DNA of 64,000 bases from Amycolatopsis sp. cg9 (lineage in GTDB: Bacteria; Actinomycetota; Actinomycetes; Mycobacteriales; Pseudonocardiaceae), in the NCBI RefSeq assembly GCF_041346945.1, contig NZ_CP166850.1, positions 4,813,501 to 4,877,500 on the forward strand. Direction: 5' to 3'. This document shows, in pieces, positions 1 through 7,752 of the stretch (position 1 is its first letter; the number at the start of each line of letters is the position of its first letter). The translations under genes were made by a program, and so were the position numbers. The notes under the pieces were generated by a model. That model had not been told where the DNA came from. It was given only the letters and a program-made list of their open reading frames with translations, and did not search any database.

Positions 1-1
1 G

Positions 2-385
2 GACGCCGGTGTTCTCGGCTTCGTCTTCCTCGCGGCGACGGCGTTCGCGGCGGTGCAAGCCGGGCTGCTGCGCCTGCTCGGCCTGCGCGCGATGGCCGTG
101 CTGGGACCGCTGTACCTGGTCGCGCCCGCCGTCGCCGGCCAGGTGCCGGAGCTGCTCGACCCGGCTTACCGCGCGCTGCTGTGGTCGTGGACGCCGTTCC
201 GCTTCTCGGCCGAGGGTCTGCGCAGCCTGCTGCAGGGCGTGCCGGACGCGCCCGACGTCACGACCGGGCTCTGGGTGCTGGGCGCCCTGCTCGCCGCGGG
301 GCTGCTGGTGACGCTGTGGCCCTCAGCCCGCGAGCAGGCTGAACCGCACCCGGCGGACCGGGTTGTCGAGGTTGGTGTCCACTAG
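2..385 (+). CDS. C-terminal fragment of a membrane protein (5' end outside window)
   Basis: The frame is open from the left edge, so only the C-terminal 127 residues are visible. They hold two strongly hydrophobic stretches (about residues 2-45 and 90-105 of the fragment) separated by a polar loop, as in the last helices of a polytopic membrane protein such as an ABC-2 or YhgE-type permease. No catalytic motif is visible, so the family is not assigned. Its last 63 bases overlap the 3' end of the convergent YjbQ gene. The final 20 or so residues are polar and could be read-through past an ancestral stop. Confidence 0.55.
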   Translation, partial: DAGVLGFVFLAATAFAAVQAGLLRLLGLRAMAVLGPLYLVAPAVAGQVPELLDPAYRALLWSWTPFRFSAEGLRSLLQGVPDAPDVTTGLWVLGALLAAGLLVTLWPSAREQAEPHPADRVVEVGVH

Positions 386-733
386 GCAGATCGACTGCCA
401 GGTGCCCAGCGCGAGCACGCCGCCGAGCACCGGGATCGTCGCGTACGGCGGCACCAGCGCCGGGAGCACGTGGTCGCGGCCGTGACCCGGGCTCCCGTGC
501 CGGTGCCGCCAGCGGCCGTCGCGGGGGAGGAGCTCGTCGAGCGCGGTCAGCAGGTCTTCGTCGCTGCCGGCGCCGGTCTCCAGGATCGCCAGCCCGGCGG
601 TGGCGTGCGGGACCCAGACGTGCAGCAGCCCGTCGGCCGCGTCGGCGTCGCGCAGGAAACCTTCGGCTTCGCGGGTGAGGTCGTGGACGACGGCGTCGGA
701 GCCGGTGCGGACCTCGATCTCGGTGGAGTACAT
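323..733 (-). CDS. yjbQ: YjbQ family protein (UPF0047, secondary thiamine-phosphate synthase type)
   Basis: A 136-residue protein, the usual full length of this family. The signature is present: HATAGL at residues 43-48, a His-rich segment with His77, His79, His84 and His88 (GHGRDHVLPAL), and the C-terminal LGTWQSICLVD. The family forms a trimeric beta-sandwich with a conserved His cluster and can complement thiamine-phosphate synthase defects, but its true cellular role is unsettled. It lies 17 bases after the response regulator on the same strand and is probably the last gene of that transcript. Its 3' end overlaps the convergent membrane protein gene by 63 bases. Confidence 0.85.
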   Translation of the reverse strand: MYSTEIEVRTGSDAVVHDLTREAEGFLRDADAADGLLHVWVPHATAGLAILETGAGSDEDLLTALDELLPRDGRWRHRHGSPGHGRDHVLPALVPPYATIPVLGGVLALGTWQSICLVDTNLDNPVRRVRFSLLAG

Positions 734-750
734 GGCTCTCAGCGTAAGGC

Positions 751-1395
751 TCAGGAGTCGAGGTAGCGCAGCACCGCGAGCACCCGGCGATTGTCCCCTT
801 CGGACGGTGGCAGGCCGAGCTTGCCGAAGATCGACGTCACGTACTTCTCCACCGAGCCGGCCGAGAGGAACAGCTTCGCCGCGATCGCCGAGTTCGACCG
901 GCCTTCGGCCATCAGGCCCAGCACTTCGCGTTCCCGCGGGGTGAGGCCGCCGAGCGCGTCGGTCTGGCGCGTCGCGGAGAACAGCTGGCTGACGACTTCG
1001 GGGTCGAGCACCGTTTCGCCGTCCGCGACCCGGCGCAGCGCGTCGAGGAAGTCCGACACCTCCGCGACGCGGTCCTTGAGCAGGTAGCCGACGCCGCCGG
1101 CGCGGTCGGCCAGCAGCTGCGCCGCGTACTTCGTCTCGACGTACTGGGAGAACAGCAGGATCGCGCAGCCCGGGAGCTCGCCGCGCAGGGCGATCGCGGC
1201 CCGCAGGCCTTCGTCGGTGTGCGTCGGCGGCATCCGGATGTCCACAATGGACACATCGGGGTCGTGGCTCTCGACGGCGGTCCGCAGCGCGTCGGCGTCC
1301 TTCACCGCCGCGACGACCTCGTGGCCGCGAAAGGTCAGCAGCTCGACGAGGCCTTGGCGCAGGATGGTGGAGTCCTCCGCGATGACGATCCGCAT
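751..1395 (-). CDS. NarL/LuxR-type response regulator
   Basis: A 214-residue two-domain regulator. The receiver domain has the acidic pair near residues 7-8 and the phospho-acceptor Asp52 (SIVDIRMPP). The C-terminal LuxR helix-turn-helix starts at LTPREREVLGLMAEGRSN, about residue 150. It follows the histidine kinase by 9 bases and is surely its cognate partner. Phosphorylation should promote dimer binding to DNA; the target genes cannot be read from this sequence. Confidence 0.92.
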   Translation of the reverse strand: MRIVIAEDSTILRQGLVELLTFRGHEVVAAVKDADALRTAVESHDPDVSIVDIRMPPTHTDEGLRAAIALRGELPGCAILLFSQYVETKYAAQLLADRAGGVGYLLKDRVAEVSDFLDALRRVADGETVLDPEVVSQLFSATRQTDALGGLTPREREVLGLMAEGRSNSAIAAKLFLSAGSVEKYVTSIFGKLGLPPSEGDNRRVLAVLRYLDS

Positions 1396-1404
1396 GCCGC
1401 GACC

Positions 1405-2709
1405 CTAGCGGGGCAGCGGCACCCGTGCGATCACTTCGGTCGGACCACCCACCGGGCTCGTGACGGCCAGCTCGCCGTCGACCGTCCGCAGCCGTTCGGC
1501 GACGCCGGCCAGCCCGCCGCCGGGCACGATCCGGGCGTCACCGGTCCCGTCGTCGCGCACGCGCAGCCAGAGGACGTCGCGCTCCTCGGTGACTTCGACG
1601 GACGTCGTCCCGCCGTGCTTCGCGGCGTTGGTGAGCAGCTCGGCGGCGCTGAAGTAGACGATCGTCTCCAGCGACGGCGGCGGGCGGCGCGGCAGGTGCA
1701 CGGTGACCCGCGCGTCGATCCCGGACGTCGCGACGAGCGTGGCGAGCGCGACGTCGAGACCCGCGTCCAGCGCGGCGGGGTGGATGCCGCGGGCGAGGTC
1801 GCGCAGCTCGGTCAACGCCTGCTTCGCGTTGGCGTGGGCGGCGGTGACCAGCTCTTTCACCTGCGGGAGGTCGACGCCTTCGAGTTCTTCCTTGGCGAGG
1901 CCGAGCTTCATCGACAGCGCGACGAGCTGCGCCTGGGCGCCGTCGTGGAGGTCGCGCTCGATGCGCCGCAGCCGCAGGGCGGCGTCCTCGACGGCGGTCG
2001 CGCGGCTCGCCTCGAGGTCGCGGACGCGTTCGGACAGCACGCGCTCCCCGAGCAGGCCGACGACGAGCAGCCGGTCGAGCGCGGTGAAGGCGTGCGTCAC
2101 CCACGGCAGCACCACGAGCACCAGCAGCCCCGACGCGGACCACGCGAGCGCGCCCGCCCAGTGGTCGGCCCGGATGCCGAAGGTCGGCAGCTCCCGTTCG
2201 CCGAGCGGGAACCAGAAGAAGGCGAAGGTCGTCGCGGCCACGCCGTAGACCGTCGCGGAGCCCACGGCGAGCAGGCCCGCGAAGGTCAGCGGGAGGCGCA
2301 GCAGCAGGTAGCCGGCCGTCCGCCAGCCCGCCGGGTCGCCGACGCGGGCCTTCACCCAGCTCCAGAGCCCGGGCTTCAGTTCGGGACGGCGCGGCGCGGG
2401 GACGCTCACGCCGAGGAGGGCTTTCGCGAGGCCGCGGTGGGCGGCGCCGAGGGCGCGGGCGTAGAGGAGCGCGCCGGCGAGGACGAGGAAGCCGAGGAGG
2501 ACCGGCGTCAGCCAGAGGCCGGCGAAGACGACGACGAGGAAGGTGAAGAGGGCGAACAGGCTGAGCGGGCCGGCGAGCCACAGCCAGGCGTACTCGGCCC
2601 AGAAGTCCCGCGCCGCGAGGGGGCCGAACACCCGGCGGAGCGGGTGGGGGCGAGGCAGGTCGAGGCTGGTCACGGGTTCAGTCTCGCCGGGGAGGGTCGT
2701 GGTGCCCAT
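1405..2709 (-). CDS. Sensor histidine kinase, HisKA_3 type with N-terminal membrane sensor domain
   Basis: A 434-residue kinase. Residues 40-90 and 135-210 contain about four to five hydrophobic segments with little extracytoplasmic loop, so the sensor is largely intramembrane. The dimerisation and phospho-acceptor motif ERDLHDGAQAQL places His255. The C-terminal HATPase domain has an N box around NAAKHGG and a G box GGGLAGVAERL (about residue 397). Kinase first and regulator second, with a 9-base gap, is the standard NarL-type operon. The stimulus is unknown; kinases with this architecture often respond to cell-envelope stress. Confidence 0.92.
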   Translation of the reverse strand: MGTTTLPGETEPVTSLDLPRPHPLRRVFGPLAARDFWAEYAWLWLAGPLSLFALFTFLVVVFAGLWLTPVLLGFLVLAGALLYARALGAAHRGLAKALLGVSVPAPRRPELKPGLWSWVKARVGDPAGWRTAGYLLLRLPLTFAGLLAVGSATVYGVAATTFAFFWFPLGERELPTFGIRADHWAGALAWSASGLLVLVVLPWVTHAFTALDRLLVVGLLGERVLSERVRDLEASRATAVEDAALRLRRIERDLHDGAQAQLVALSMKLGLAKEELEGVDLPQVKELVTAAHANAKQALTELRDLARGIHPAALDAGLDVALATLVATSGIDARVTVHLPRRPPPSLETIVYFSAAELLTNAAKHGGTTSVEVTEERDVLWLRVRDDGTGDARIVPGGGLAGVAERLRTVDGELAVTSPVGGPTEVIARVPLPR

Positions 2710-2785
2710 CCGGTTTTCCCCCGGGACGGGCTCGGGGAAGCGCCCAGGTGGGGCCTTTCAAGGACTCGGGGCGCGGGTATCGGCC

Positions 2786-2858
2786 GAGCGGTTGGGCGGG
2801 TCGCTTGGCTGGTGGGTGTCGCGGATCGGCTGAGCGGTTGGGCGGGTCGCTTGGCCGG
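2786..2858. repeat. Imperfect direct repeat, two units 46 bases apart
   Basis: The segment GAGCGGTTGGGCGGGTCGC followed by TTGGCTGG or TTGGCCGG occurs at 2786-2812 and again at 2832-2858 with one difference in 27 bases. The bases between the copies (GTGTCGCGGATCGGCT type) are partly repeated as well. It looks like a local duplication in non-coding DNA. Confidence 0.7.
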
Positions 2859-2863
2859 CGTGC

Positions 2864-2916
2864 GTCGCGAATGACTCATTGGGGACCTCAGAGGTCGCGA
2901 ATGAGTCATTCGCGAC
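2864..2916. repeat. Dispersed palindromic repeat, copy 1 (GAATGACTCATT core)
   Basis: Perfect 17-base arms (2864-2880 and 2900-2916) enclose a 19-base loop that itself holds a GACCTC/GAGGTC mini-stem. The core AATGACTCATT/AATGAGTCATT recurs at 23941-23993 and 58760-58812. No U-tract follows, so it is not a textbook terminator. Confidence 0.85.
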
Positions 2917-3019
2917 CTGCCGGAGACCTGCCCCGAAGCGCCGCGGACGACGGGCCCGCGGGGGCGCCCCCCGTCTTCCACTTTACCGGCGACCACCGAC
3001 AATCCCGGCTCGCGAAAGC

Positions 3020-3058
3020 CGTGAAGGCCACGCTGAGGAACTCAACGTGGCCTTCACG
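3020..3058 (-). terminator. Hairpin downstream of the 66-residue protein and desaturase operon
   Basis: Arms of 13 bases (3020-3032 and 3046-3058, core GTGAAGGCCACG) pair perfectly, with a further TGAG/CTCA stem inside the loop. It lies 9 bases beyond the stop codon of the small gene at 3068, so termination of the leftward desaturase transcript is the likely role, although no T-run follows. Confidence 0.7.
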
Positions 3059-3067
3059 AACGCCGGG

Positions 3068-3268
3068 TCACGGGGTGTCCGGGTCGTCCTCCCGGGCCCG
3101 CTGGGCGGCTTCGCGCATCTCGATGACGTCCGTGAGCCAGTCGCCCGTCTCGCGGGCGATGTCGCGGATCGCGCCGGTGATGATCGAAGCTATGTTGCCG
3201 ACGTGCGTCGCGGCTGATTCGGTGATCACCTGCAGGGTGTCCTTGTCTCGTTCGAACTGGCCCACCAT
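3068..3268 (-). CDS. Small hypothetical protein, 66 residues
   Basis: I do not recognise this family. The protein is predicted mostly helical, has no Cys, and ends in a highly charged tail rich in Asp, Glu and Arg. The start ATG at 3268 has a good ribosome site (GAGGG six bases upstream) and lies only 7 bases after the desaturase stop codon, so it is probably co-transcribed and possibly translationally coupled. The hairpin just downstream closes the operon. A link to lipid desaturation is inferred from position only. Confidence 0.6.
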   Translation of the reverse strand: MVGQFERDKDTLQVITESAATHVGNIASIITGAIRDIARETGDWLTDVIEMREAAQRAREDDPDTP

Positions 3269-3275
3269 GTCGCCC

Positions 3276-4385
3276 TCACGCTGCTCGGAGCTGCCGGTCG
3301 GGTTCCACGGTAGTCGGCGACGGCGAACTCTGCGGGAGGGCGAGCTTCACGATCTTCTTCGCGACCGACCAAAGCTGCTTGTGCAGCGGCCCCGTGTGGT
3401 AGGGCAGGCCGTACTTTTCGCAGATCGCGCGCACCTCGCCCGCGATCTGCGGGTAGCGGCGCGCCGGGATGTCCGGGAACAGGTGGTGCTCGATCTGGTG
3501 CGACAGGTTGCCGCTCATGATGTGGAACAGCGGGCCGCCCGTGATGTTGGCCGAGCCCAGGATCTGGCGCAGGTACCACTGGCCGCGCGACTCCGAAGCC
3601 GTCTCCTCTTCGGTGAAGCTCTCGACGTCGGCGGGGAAGTGGCCGCAGAAGATGATCGCGAACGCCCACAGGTTGCGGGTCAGGTTCGCCGTCGCGTTGC
3701 CGAGGAACGTCAGCGGCGCCAGCGGGCCGGTCAGCAGCGGGAACAGGACGTAGTCCTTGCCGACCTGCCGCGAAGCCTTCCGCACGATCTTCTTCAGGAC
3801 CGGCACGTTGTCGGCCCACGACCGCTCGCCCTTGACGACGTTCTCGACCTCGAGGTCGTGCAGCATGACGCCCCACTGGAAGAACAGCGCCAGCAGCGTC
3901 GCGTACACCGGGTTGCCCAGGTAGTACGGGTGCCACTTCTGGGCGGTGTCCATCCGCAGGATGCCGTAGCCGACGTCGCGGTCCTTGTCGACGATGTTCG
4001 TGTACGTGTGGTGGATGTAGTTGTGCGAGTGCCGCCAGTTCTCGGCGGGCGCCACGGTGTCCCACTCGAAGCGCTGCGAGCTCAGCGCCGGGTCTCGCGT
4101 CCAGTCGTACTGGCCGTGCATGACGTTGTGGCCGATCTCCATGTTGTCGAGGATCTTCGCCACCGACAGCGCGCCGACGCCGGCGAGCCACGCGGGCGGG
4201 AAGAACCCGGCGAACAGCAAGGCCCGGCCGGCGACCTCGAGGCCGCGCTGGGTCTTGATCACGTTGTGGATGTAGTCGACGTCTTCCTGGCCCAGGTCGT
4301 CGACGATCCGCTGCCGCAGCGCGTCGAGCTCGCGGCCGAACTCCTCGACCTGTTCCGCGGTCAGGCGGTCCTGCAGACCGGTCAT
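3276..4385 (-). CDS. Membrane fatty-acyl desaturase (DesA3-like)
   Basis: A 369-residue di-iron desaturase. The three histidine boxes are clear: HNVMH (His86/His90), HSHNYIHH (His119 to His126), and HQIEHH near residue 293. Hydrophobic segments around residues 55-78 and 155-250 fit a four-helix membrane enzyme. Such enzymes insert a cis double bond into acyl-CoA or phospholipid acyl chains using electrons from a partner reductase. That partner is encoded 10 bases upstream on the same strand, an arrangement matching the mycobacterial Rv3229c/Rv3230c stearoyl desaturase pair. Control probably comes from the operator at 5481-5506. Confidence 0.93.
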   Translation of the reverse strand: MTGLQDRLTAEQVEEFGRELDALRQRIVDDLGQEDVDYIHNVIKTQRGLEVAGRALLFAGFFPPAWLAGVGALSVAKILDNMEIGHNVMHGQYDWTRDPALSSQRFEWDTVAPAENWRHSHNYIHHTYTNIVDKDRDVGYGILRMDTAQKWHPYYLGNPVYATLLALFFQWGVMLHDLEVENVVKGERSWADNVPVLKKIVRKASRQVGKDYVLFPLLTGPLAPLTFLGNATANLTRNLWAFAIIFCGHFPADVESFTEEETASESRGQWYLRQILGSANITGGPLFHIMSGNLSHQIEHHLFPDIPARRYPQIAGEVRAICEKYGLPYHTGPLHKQLWSVAKKIVKLALPQSSPSPTTVEPDRQLRAA

Positions 4386-4395
4386 GGCAGTCTCC

Positions 4396-5463
4396 TCACG
4401 CGTCGATCTCGACGTCCCCGACGGGGACGGAGATGCAGAGCTGGATTTCTTCGTCTTCTTCGCCGGAGATCTCGCCCGTCTTCGCGTTGCGGACGCGCCC
4501 GGCGGTCTTCAGCTGGGTGCAGGAGAAGCAGATGCCCATCCGGCAGCCGTGCTCCGGCGACAGGCCCGCTTCTTCGGCCTGCTCCAGCAACGGCTTCCCC
4601 GAGTTCGCGCACTCCCGCCCGCTGCGCTTGAAGCGCACCTGGCCCTCGGCGTTCGCCGTGTCGAAGGTCAACGCCGGCGGGGTGAACTCTTCGGTGTGCA
4701 CGCGTTCACCCAAATGATCACGCACGGCGTCCATCAGCGGCTTCGGGCCGCAGACGAACGCCTCCGCGTCGCGGAACCACGGCGCCACCTGTTCGAGGTG
4801 GTCCGGTGAGAAGAAGCCGCGCAGTTCGCCGCCCTGGGTGTGGGTGTACGCGTGCACGACCCGCAGGCCCGGGTGCCGGGCGGCGAGTTCGGCCAGTTCG
4901 GTGCGGTAGAGCGCGTCGGCCGGGCCGTTCGAGTACTGCACGAACACGATCTCGCCGGCGTGGCCCTCGTCGGCGAGCGTGCGGGCCATCGCGAGCACGG
5001 GCGTGATGCCGCTGCCGCCCGCGATCAGCAGCACGCGGTCCGGCCGGGTGGCGGGCAACGTGAAGCTCCCGTCCGGAGTGGACAGGTTGACCACGGAGCC
5101 GACGCCGAGCGCGCGGTTCAGGTGGCCGGACACCAGGCCCTGCTCCTTGACCGTGAACTCCAGTTCGCCGTCGTACTGCGAGCCGCACGGCGAATAGCAC
5201 CGCGTGCGCCGGACCCCGTCGATCTCCACCTGCAGGCGGACGTACTGGCCGGCGGTGAAGCCCGGCCACGCGCGGCTCGGCCGCACCGTGAGGGTGACGC
5301 TGTCCGGCGTCTGCTTGCGCACCGCCGTGACCAGCCCGCGGATCTCGCGGCGGACCAGCATCGGGTCGACGAGTTCCAGGTACCGGTCCATCCCGTGCGG
5401 CGTCAGCAGCGCCTCGGCCAGTGAGGCGAGGCTGCGCACCCGCCGGGGGATGAGCGCCGTCAT
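4396..5463 (-). CDS. Ferredoxin reductase, electron donor to the desaturase (Rv3230c-like)
   Basis: A 355-residue flavin and iron-sulphur reductase in the order FAD-binding domain (about 45-140), NAD(P)-binding domain (about 145-255), and C-terminal plant-type 2Fe-2S domain. The cluster ligands are visible as GCRMGICFSC followed by a distal Cys (QLCIS). The start at 5463 was chosen because GAGGAGG lies 6-12 bases upstream and the frame further upstream runs through the operator region. It passes electrons from NAD(P)H to the di-iron desaturase encoded next on the same strand. Confidence 0.92.
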   Translation of the reverse strand: MTALIPRRVRSLASLAEALLTPHGMDRYLELVDPMLVRREIRGLVTAVRKQTPDSVTLTVRPSRAWPGFTAGQYVRLQVEIDGVRRTRCYSPCGSQYDGELEFTVKEQGLVSGHLNRALGVGSVVNLSTPDGSFTLPATRPDRVLLIAGGSGITPVLAMARTLADEGHAGEIVFVQYSNGPADALYRTELAELAARHPGLRVVHAYTHTQGGELRGFFSPDHLEQVAPWFRDAEAFVCGPKPLMDAVRDHLGERVHTEEFTPPALTFDTANAEGQVRFKRSGRECANSGKPLLEQAEEAGLSPEHGCRMGICFSCTQLKTAGRVRNAKTGEISGEEDEEIQLCISVPVGDVEIDA

Positions 5464-5480
5464 CGGTCCTCCTCGGTTAC

Positions 5481-5506
5481 AGTGAACGACTGTACACTGA
5501 ACAGTG
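5481..5506. promoter_or_regulatory. DesT/FabR-type operator between reductase and TetR regulator
   Basis: AGTGAACGACTGTACACT (5481-5498) fits the pattern AGTGnAC-N4-GTnCACT, close to the operator I recall for Pseudomonas DesT. An overlapping dyad CACTG-AA-CAGTG follows at 5495-5506. The site lies between the divergent reductase (start 5463) and TetR gene (start 5555), so one bound repressor could control both directions. Confidence 0.7.
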
Positions 5507-5554
5507 CACTGCAGGAGTGGACTGCCTGTCAACGCGGAACGCGGAGGATGTGAC

Positions 5555-6208
5555 GTGAGCAACGCGGTGGACATCCGTACGCTGGTGGACGTGTCAGAGG
5601 AGCCGGTGAGCCGCCAGGAGCGCAAGCAGCGCACGCGCCAGGCGTTGCTGGACACCGCGCTGGAGCTGCTGGCCGACCGCCCGTTCGCCACGCTTTCCCT
5701 GCGCGAGGTCGCGAAGGGCGCGGGCCTGGTGCCGACGGCGTTCTACCGGCACTTCGCCTCGATGGAGGAACTCGGCGTCGCGCTCGTCGAAGAAGCGACG
5801 CGCACGCTGCGCGGCATGATGCGCTCGGCCCGCACCGACCCGGACACCTACCAGGGGATGATCAGCGCCTCGGTGGCCACCGTGCAGCAATTCGTCCGTG
5901 CGAACGAGGACCATTTCCGGTTCCTGACCCGCGAGCGCTACGGCGGCGGGCCGCTCGCCCGCGCCATCGCGGTCGAACTGCGCATGTTCTCCGGCGACCT
6001 CGCGATCGATCTGGCCCGGTTCACCCCGCTGCGGTCGTGGAGCACCGAAGACCTGCACATGCTGGCCGACTTGATCGTTTCCGTGATGATCACGACGACC
6101 GTCGAACTGCTGGAAGCCCGCCCAGGTGAAGACGCGAAAATCACCGGAACGGCGGAAAAACGGCTGCGGTTGATCCTGCTCGGCATCCCGCACTGGAAAA
6201 CTCGCTGA
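5555..6208 (+). CDS. TetR family regulator of desaturase genes (DesT/FabR-like)
   Basis: A 217-residue TetR protein. The helix-turn-helix lies at about residues 20-70 (LSLREVAKGAGLVPTAFYRHF), and the C-terminal half is an all-helical ligand domain. The start GTG at 5555 is preferred over the upstream GTG at 5504 because GGAGG lies 7 bases before it and the upstream start sits inside the operator. DesT-type regulators sense the ratio of saturated to unsaturated acyl-CoA; that ligand is inferred here from the operator and the divergent desaturase operon. Confidence 0.85.
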   Translation: MSNAVDIRTLVDVSEEPVSRQERKQRTRQALLDTALELLADRPFATLSLREVAKGAGLVPTAFYRHFASMEELGVALVEEATRTLRGMMRSARTDPDTYQGMISASVATVQQFVRANEDHFRFLTRERYGGGPLARAIAVELRMFSGDLAIDLARFTPLRSWSTEDLHMLADLIVSVMITTTVELLEARPGEDAKITGTAEKRLRLILLGIPHWKTR

Positions 6209-6331
6209 ACGTTTCCCGCACGACGTTCGTATTTCCCGGGAGAACCCCGAGACTTGCGACTCACGTCACTGGGGACTGTCGGTCCGGCGTGGTACAACCC
6301 TCGGATCGTGCCTCGCCGATGAGGAGGTCGT

Positions 6332-7444
6332 GTGACGGACAGCGAACAGAGTCAGCAGCTCACCGTGGGTGTGGTGACGGAGTCACGCCCCGGGGAGCGC
6401 CGGGTGGCCGTGGTGCCCAAACTGGTCGGGAGGCTGGCGCAGCGCGGGCTGCGCGTGGTCGTCGAACCGGGCGCCGGGGCCGGGGCGCACCTGAGTGACG
6501 ACGCGTACACCCGAGCGGGCGCCGAACTCGGCGACGCGTGGAGCGCGCAGATCGTCGTGAAGGTCAACCCGCCCACGCCGGACGAGGTCGCGAAGCTGAG
6601 CCGGGGATCCGTGCTCATCGGCTTCCTCGACCCGCGCGGCAACCCGGAGGGGCTCGCGAAGCTCGAAGAAGCGGGCCTGCGCGCGTTCGCGATGGAGGCG
6701 GTCCCGCGGATTTCCCGGGCGCAGGCGATGGACGCGCTGTCGTCGCAGGCCAGCATCGGCGGTTACCGCGCCGTGCTGCTCGCGGCGCAGAAGCTCCCGC
6801 GCTTCTTCCCGATGCTCACCACCGCGGCGGGCACCGTCCCGCCGGCCAAGGTGCTGGTGCTCGGCGCCGGTGTCGCCGGCCTGCAGGCGCTCGCCACGGC
6901 GAAGCGGCTCGGCGCGCAGACCACCGGCTACGACGTGCGGCCCGAGGTCGCCGAGCAGGTCAAGTCGCTCGGCGCGCAGTTCCTCGACCTCGGCATCGAA
7001 GCGGTCGGCGAAGGCGGGTACGCCCGCGAGCTGACGCCGGAGGAGCGCGAAGAGCAGCAGCGGCGGCTCACCGAGGCGATCACGAAGTTCGACGTCGTCA
7101 TCACCACCGCGCTGGTGCCGGGCCGCAAGGCGCCGACGCTGGTCACCGCGGACGCCGTCAAGGGCATGCCCGCCGGGTCGGTCGTGGTCGACCTCGCGGG
7201 CGAGACCGGCGGCAACTGCGAGCTGACCAAGCCGGGCGAGGACGTCGTGGAGCACGACGTCACCATCTCGTCCCCGCTGAACCTGCCCGCCGAAATGCCT
7301 TCGCACGCCAGCGAGCTGTACGCGCGCAACGTCACCGAGCTGCTGGAGCTGCTCGTGACGAAGGAAGGCGCGCTGGAGCTGAACTTCGAAGACGAGATCG
7401 TCGCCGGTGCCTGCGTGGCCGGGCGCGAAGGGAGTGCCGCGTGA
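6332..7444 (+). CDS. pntAA: NAD(P) transhydrogenase, subunit alpha 1 (soluble NAD(H)-binding part)
   Basis: A 370-residue protein equal to domain I of transhydrogenase. It has an alanine-dehydrogenase-like N-terminal half and a Rossmann fold with GAGVAGLQALATAKRLGA near residue 175. It binds NAD(H) and exchanges hydride with the NADP site of PntB while protons move inward. The GTG start follows GAGGAGG at 6319-6325. Its stop overlaps the start of pntAB by four bases. The split three-gene form is usual in actinobacteria. Confidence 0.95.
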   Translation: MTDSEQSQQLTVGVVTESRPGERRVAVVPKLVGRLAQRGLRVVVEPGAGAGAHLSDDAYTRAGAELGDAWSAQIVVKVNPPTPDEVAKLSRGSVLIGFLDPRGNPEGLAKLEEAGLRAFAMEAVPRISRAQAMDALSSQASIGGYRAVLLAAQKLPRFFPMLTTAAGTVPPAKVLVLGAGVAGLQALATAKRLGAQTTGYDVRPEVAEQVKSLGAQFLDLGIEAVGEGGYARELTPEEREEQQRRLTEAITKFDVVITTALVPGRKAPTLVTADAVKGMPAGSVVVDLAGETGGNCELTKPGEDVVEHDVTISSPLNLPAEMPSHASELYARNVTELLELLVTKEGALELNFEDEIVAGACVAGREGSAA

Positions 7445-7752
7445 GCCCACTCGTGCAGAACCTGGCGGTGCTCGTGCTCGCCGGGTTCGTCGGCTTCGCC
7501 GTCATCTCCAAGGTGCCCAACACCCTGCACACGCCGCTGATGTCCGGCACCAACGCCATCCACGGCATCGTGCTGCTGGGCGGGCTGGTCGTGCTCGGCC
7601 TCGGCGTCGACGGCGTCTTCAACAAGATCCTGCTGGTGATCGCGATCGCCTTCGGCACGATCAACGTCGTCGGCGGCTTCCTCGTCACCGACCGGATGCT
7701 GTCGATGTTCAAGGGCAAGAAGCCCGCGCCGGCCGAGGAGGACGAGAAGTGA
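7441..7752 (+). CDS. pntAB: NAD(P) transhydrogenase, subunit alpha 2 (membrane part)
   Basis: A 103-residue membrane protein with about three to four hydrophobic helices and the family stretch PNTLHTPLMSGTNAIHGI near residue 27. It forms part of the proton channel with the N-terminal half of PntB. It starts at a GTG overlapping the pntAA stop (GTGA) and ends overlapping the GTG of pntB, so the three proteins should be made in fixed ratio. Confidence 0.95.
   Translation: MSPLVQNLAVLVLAGFVGFAVISKVPNTLHTPLMSGTNAIHGIVLLGGLVVLGLGVDGVFNKILLVIAIAFGTINVVGGFLVTDRMLSMFKGKKPAPAEEDEK

Larger units (their letters stand above)
2710..3067. other. Intergenic region rich in repeats and hairpins
   Basis: No gene is supported here. 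It contains a short tandem duplication (27-base units starting at 2786 and 2832), a dispersed palindrome at 2864-2916 and a terminator-like hairpin at 3020-3058. The promoter of the kinase operon must lie near 2710-2785, but no convincing -35/-10 pair was identified. Confidence 0.6.

Noticed and set aside
1219..2874. A 551-codon plus-strand frame opposite the histidine kinase
   Set aside because: It mirrors the kinase gene and has the biased Arg/Glu/Gly composition of a shadow frame; no ribosome site or family motif is present.
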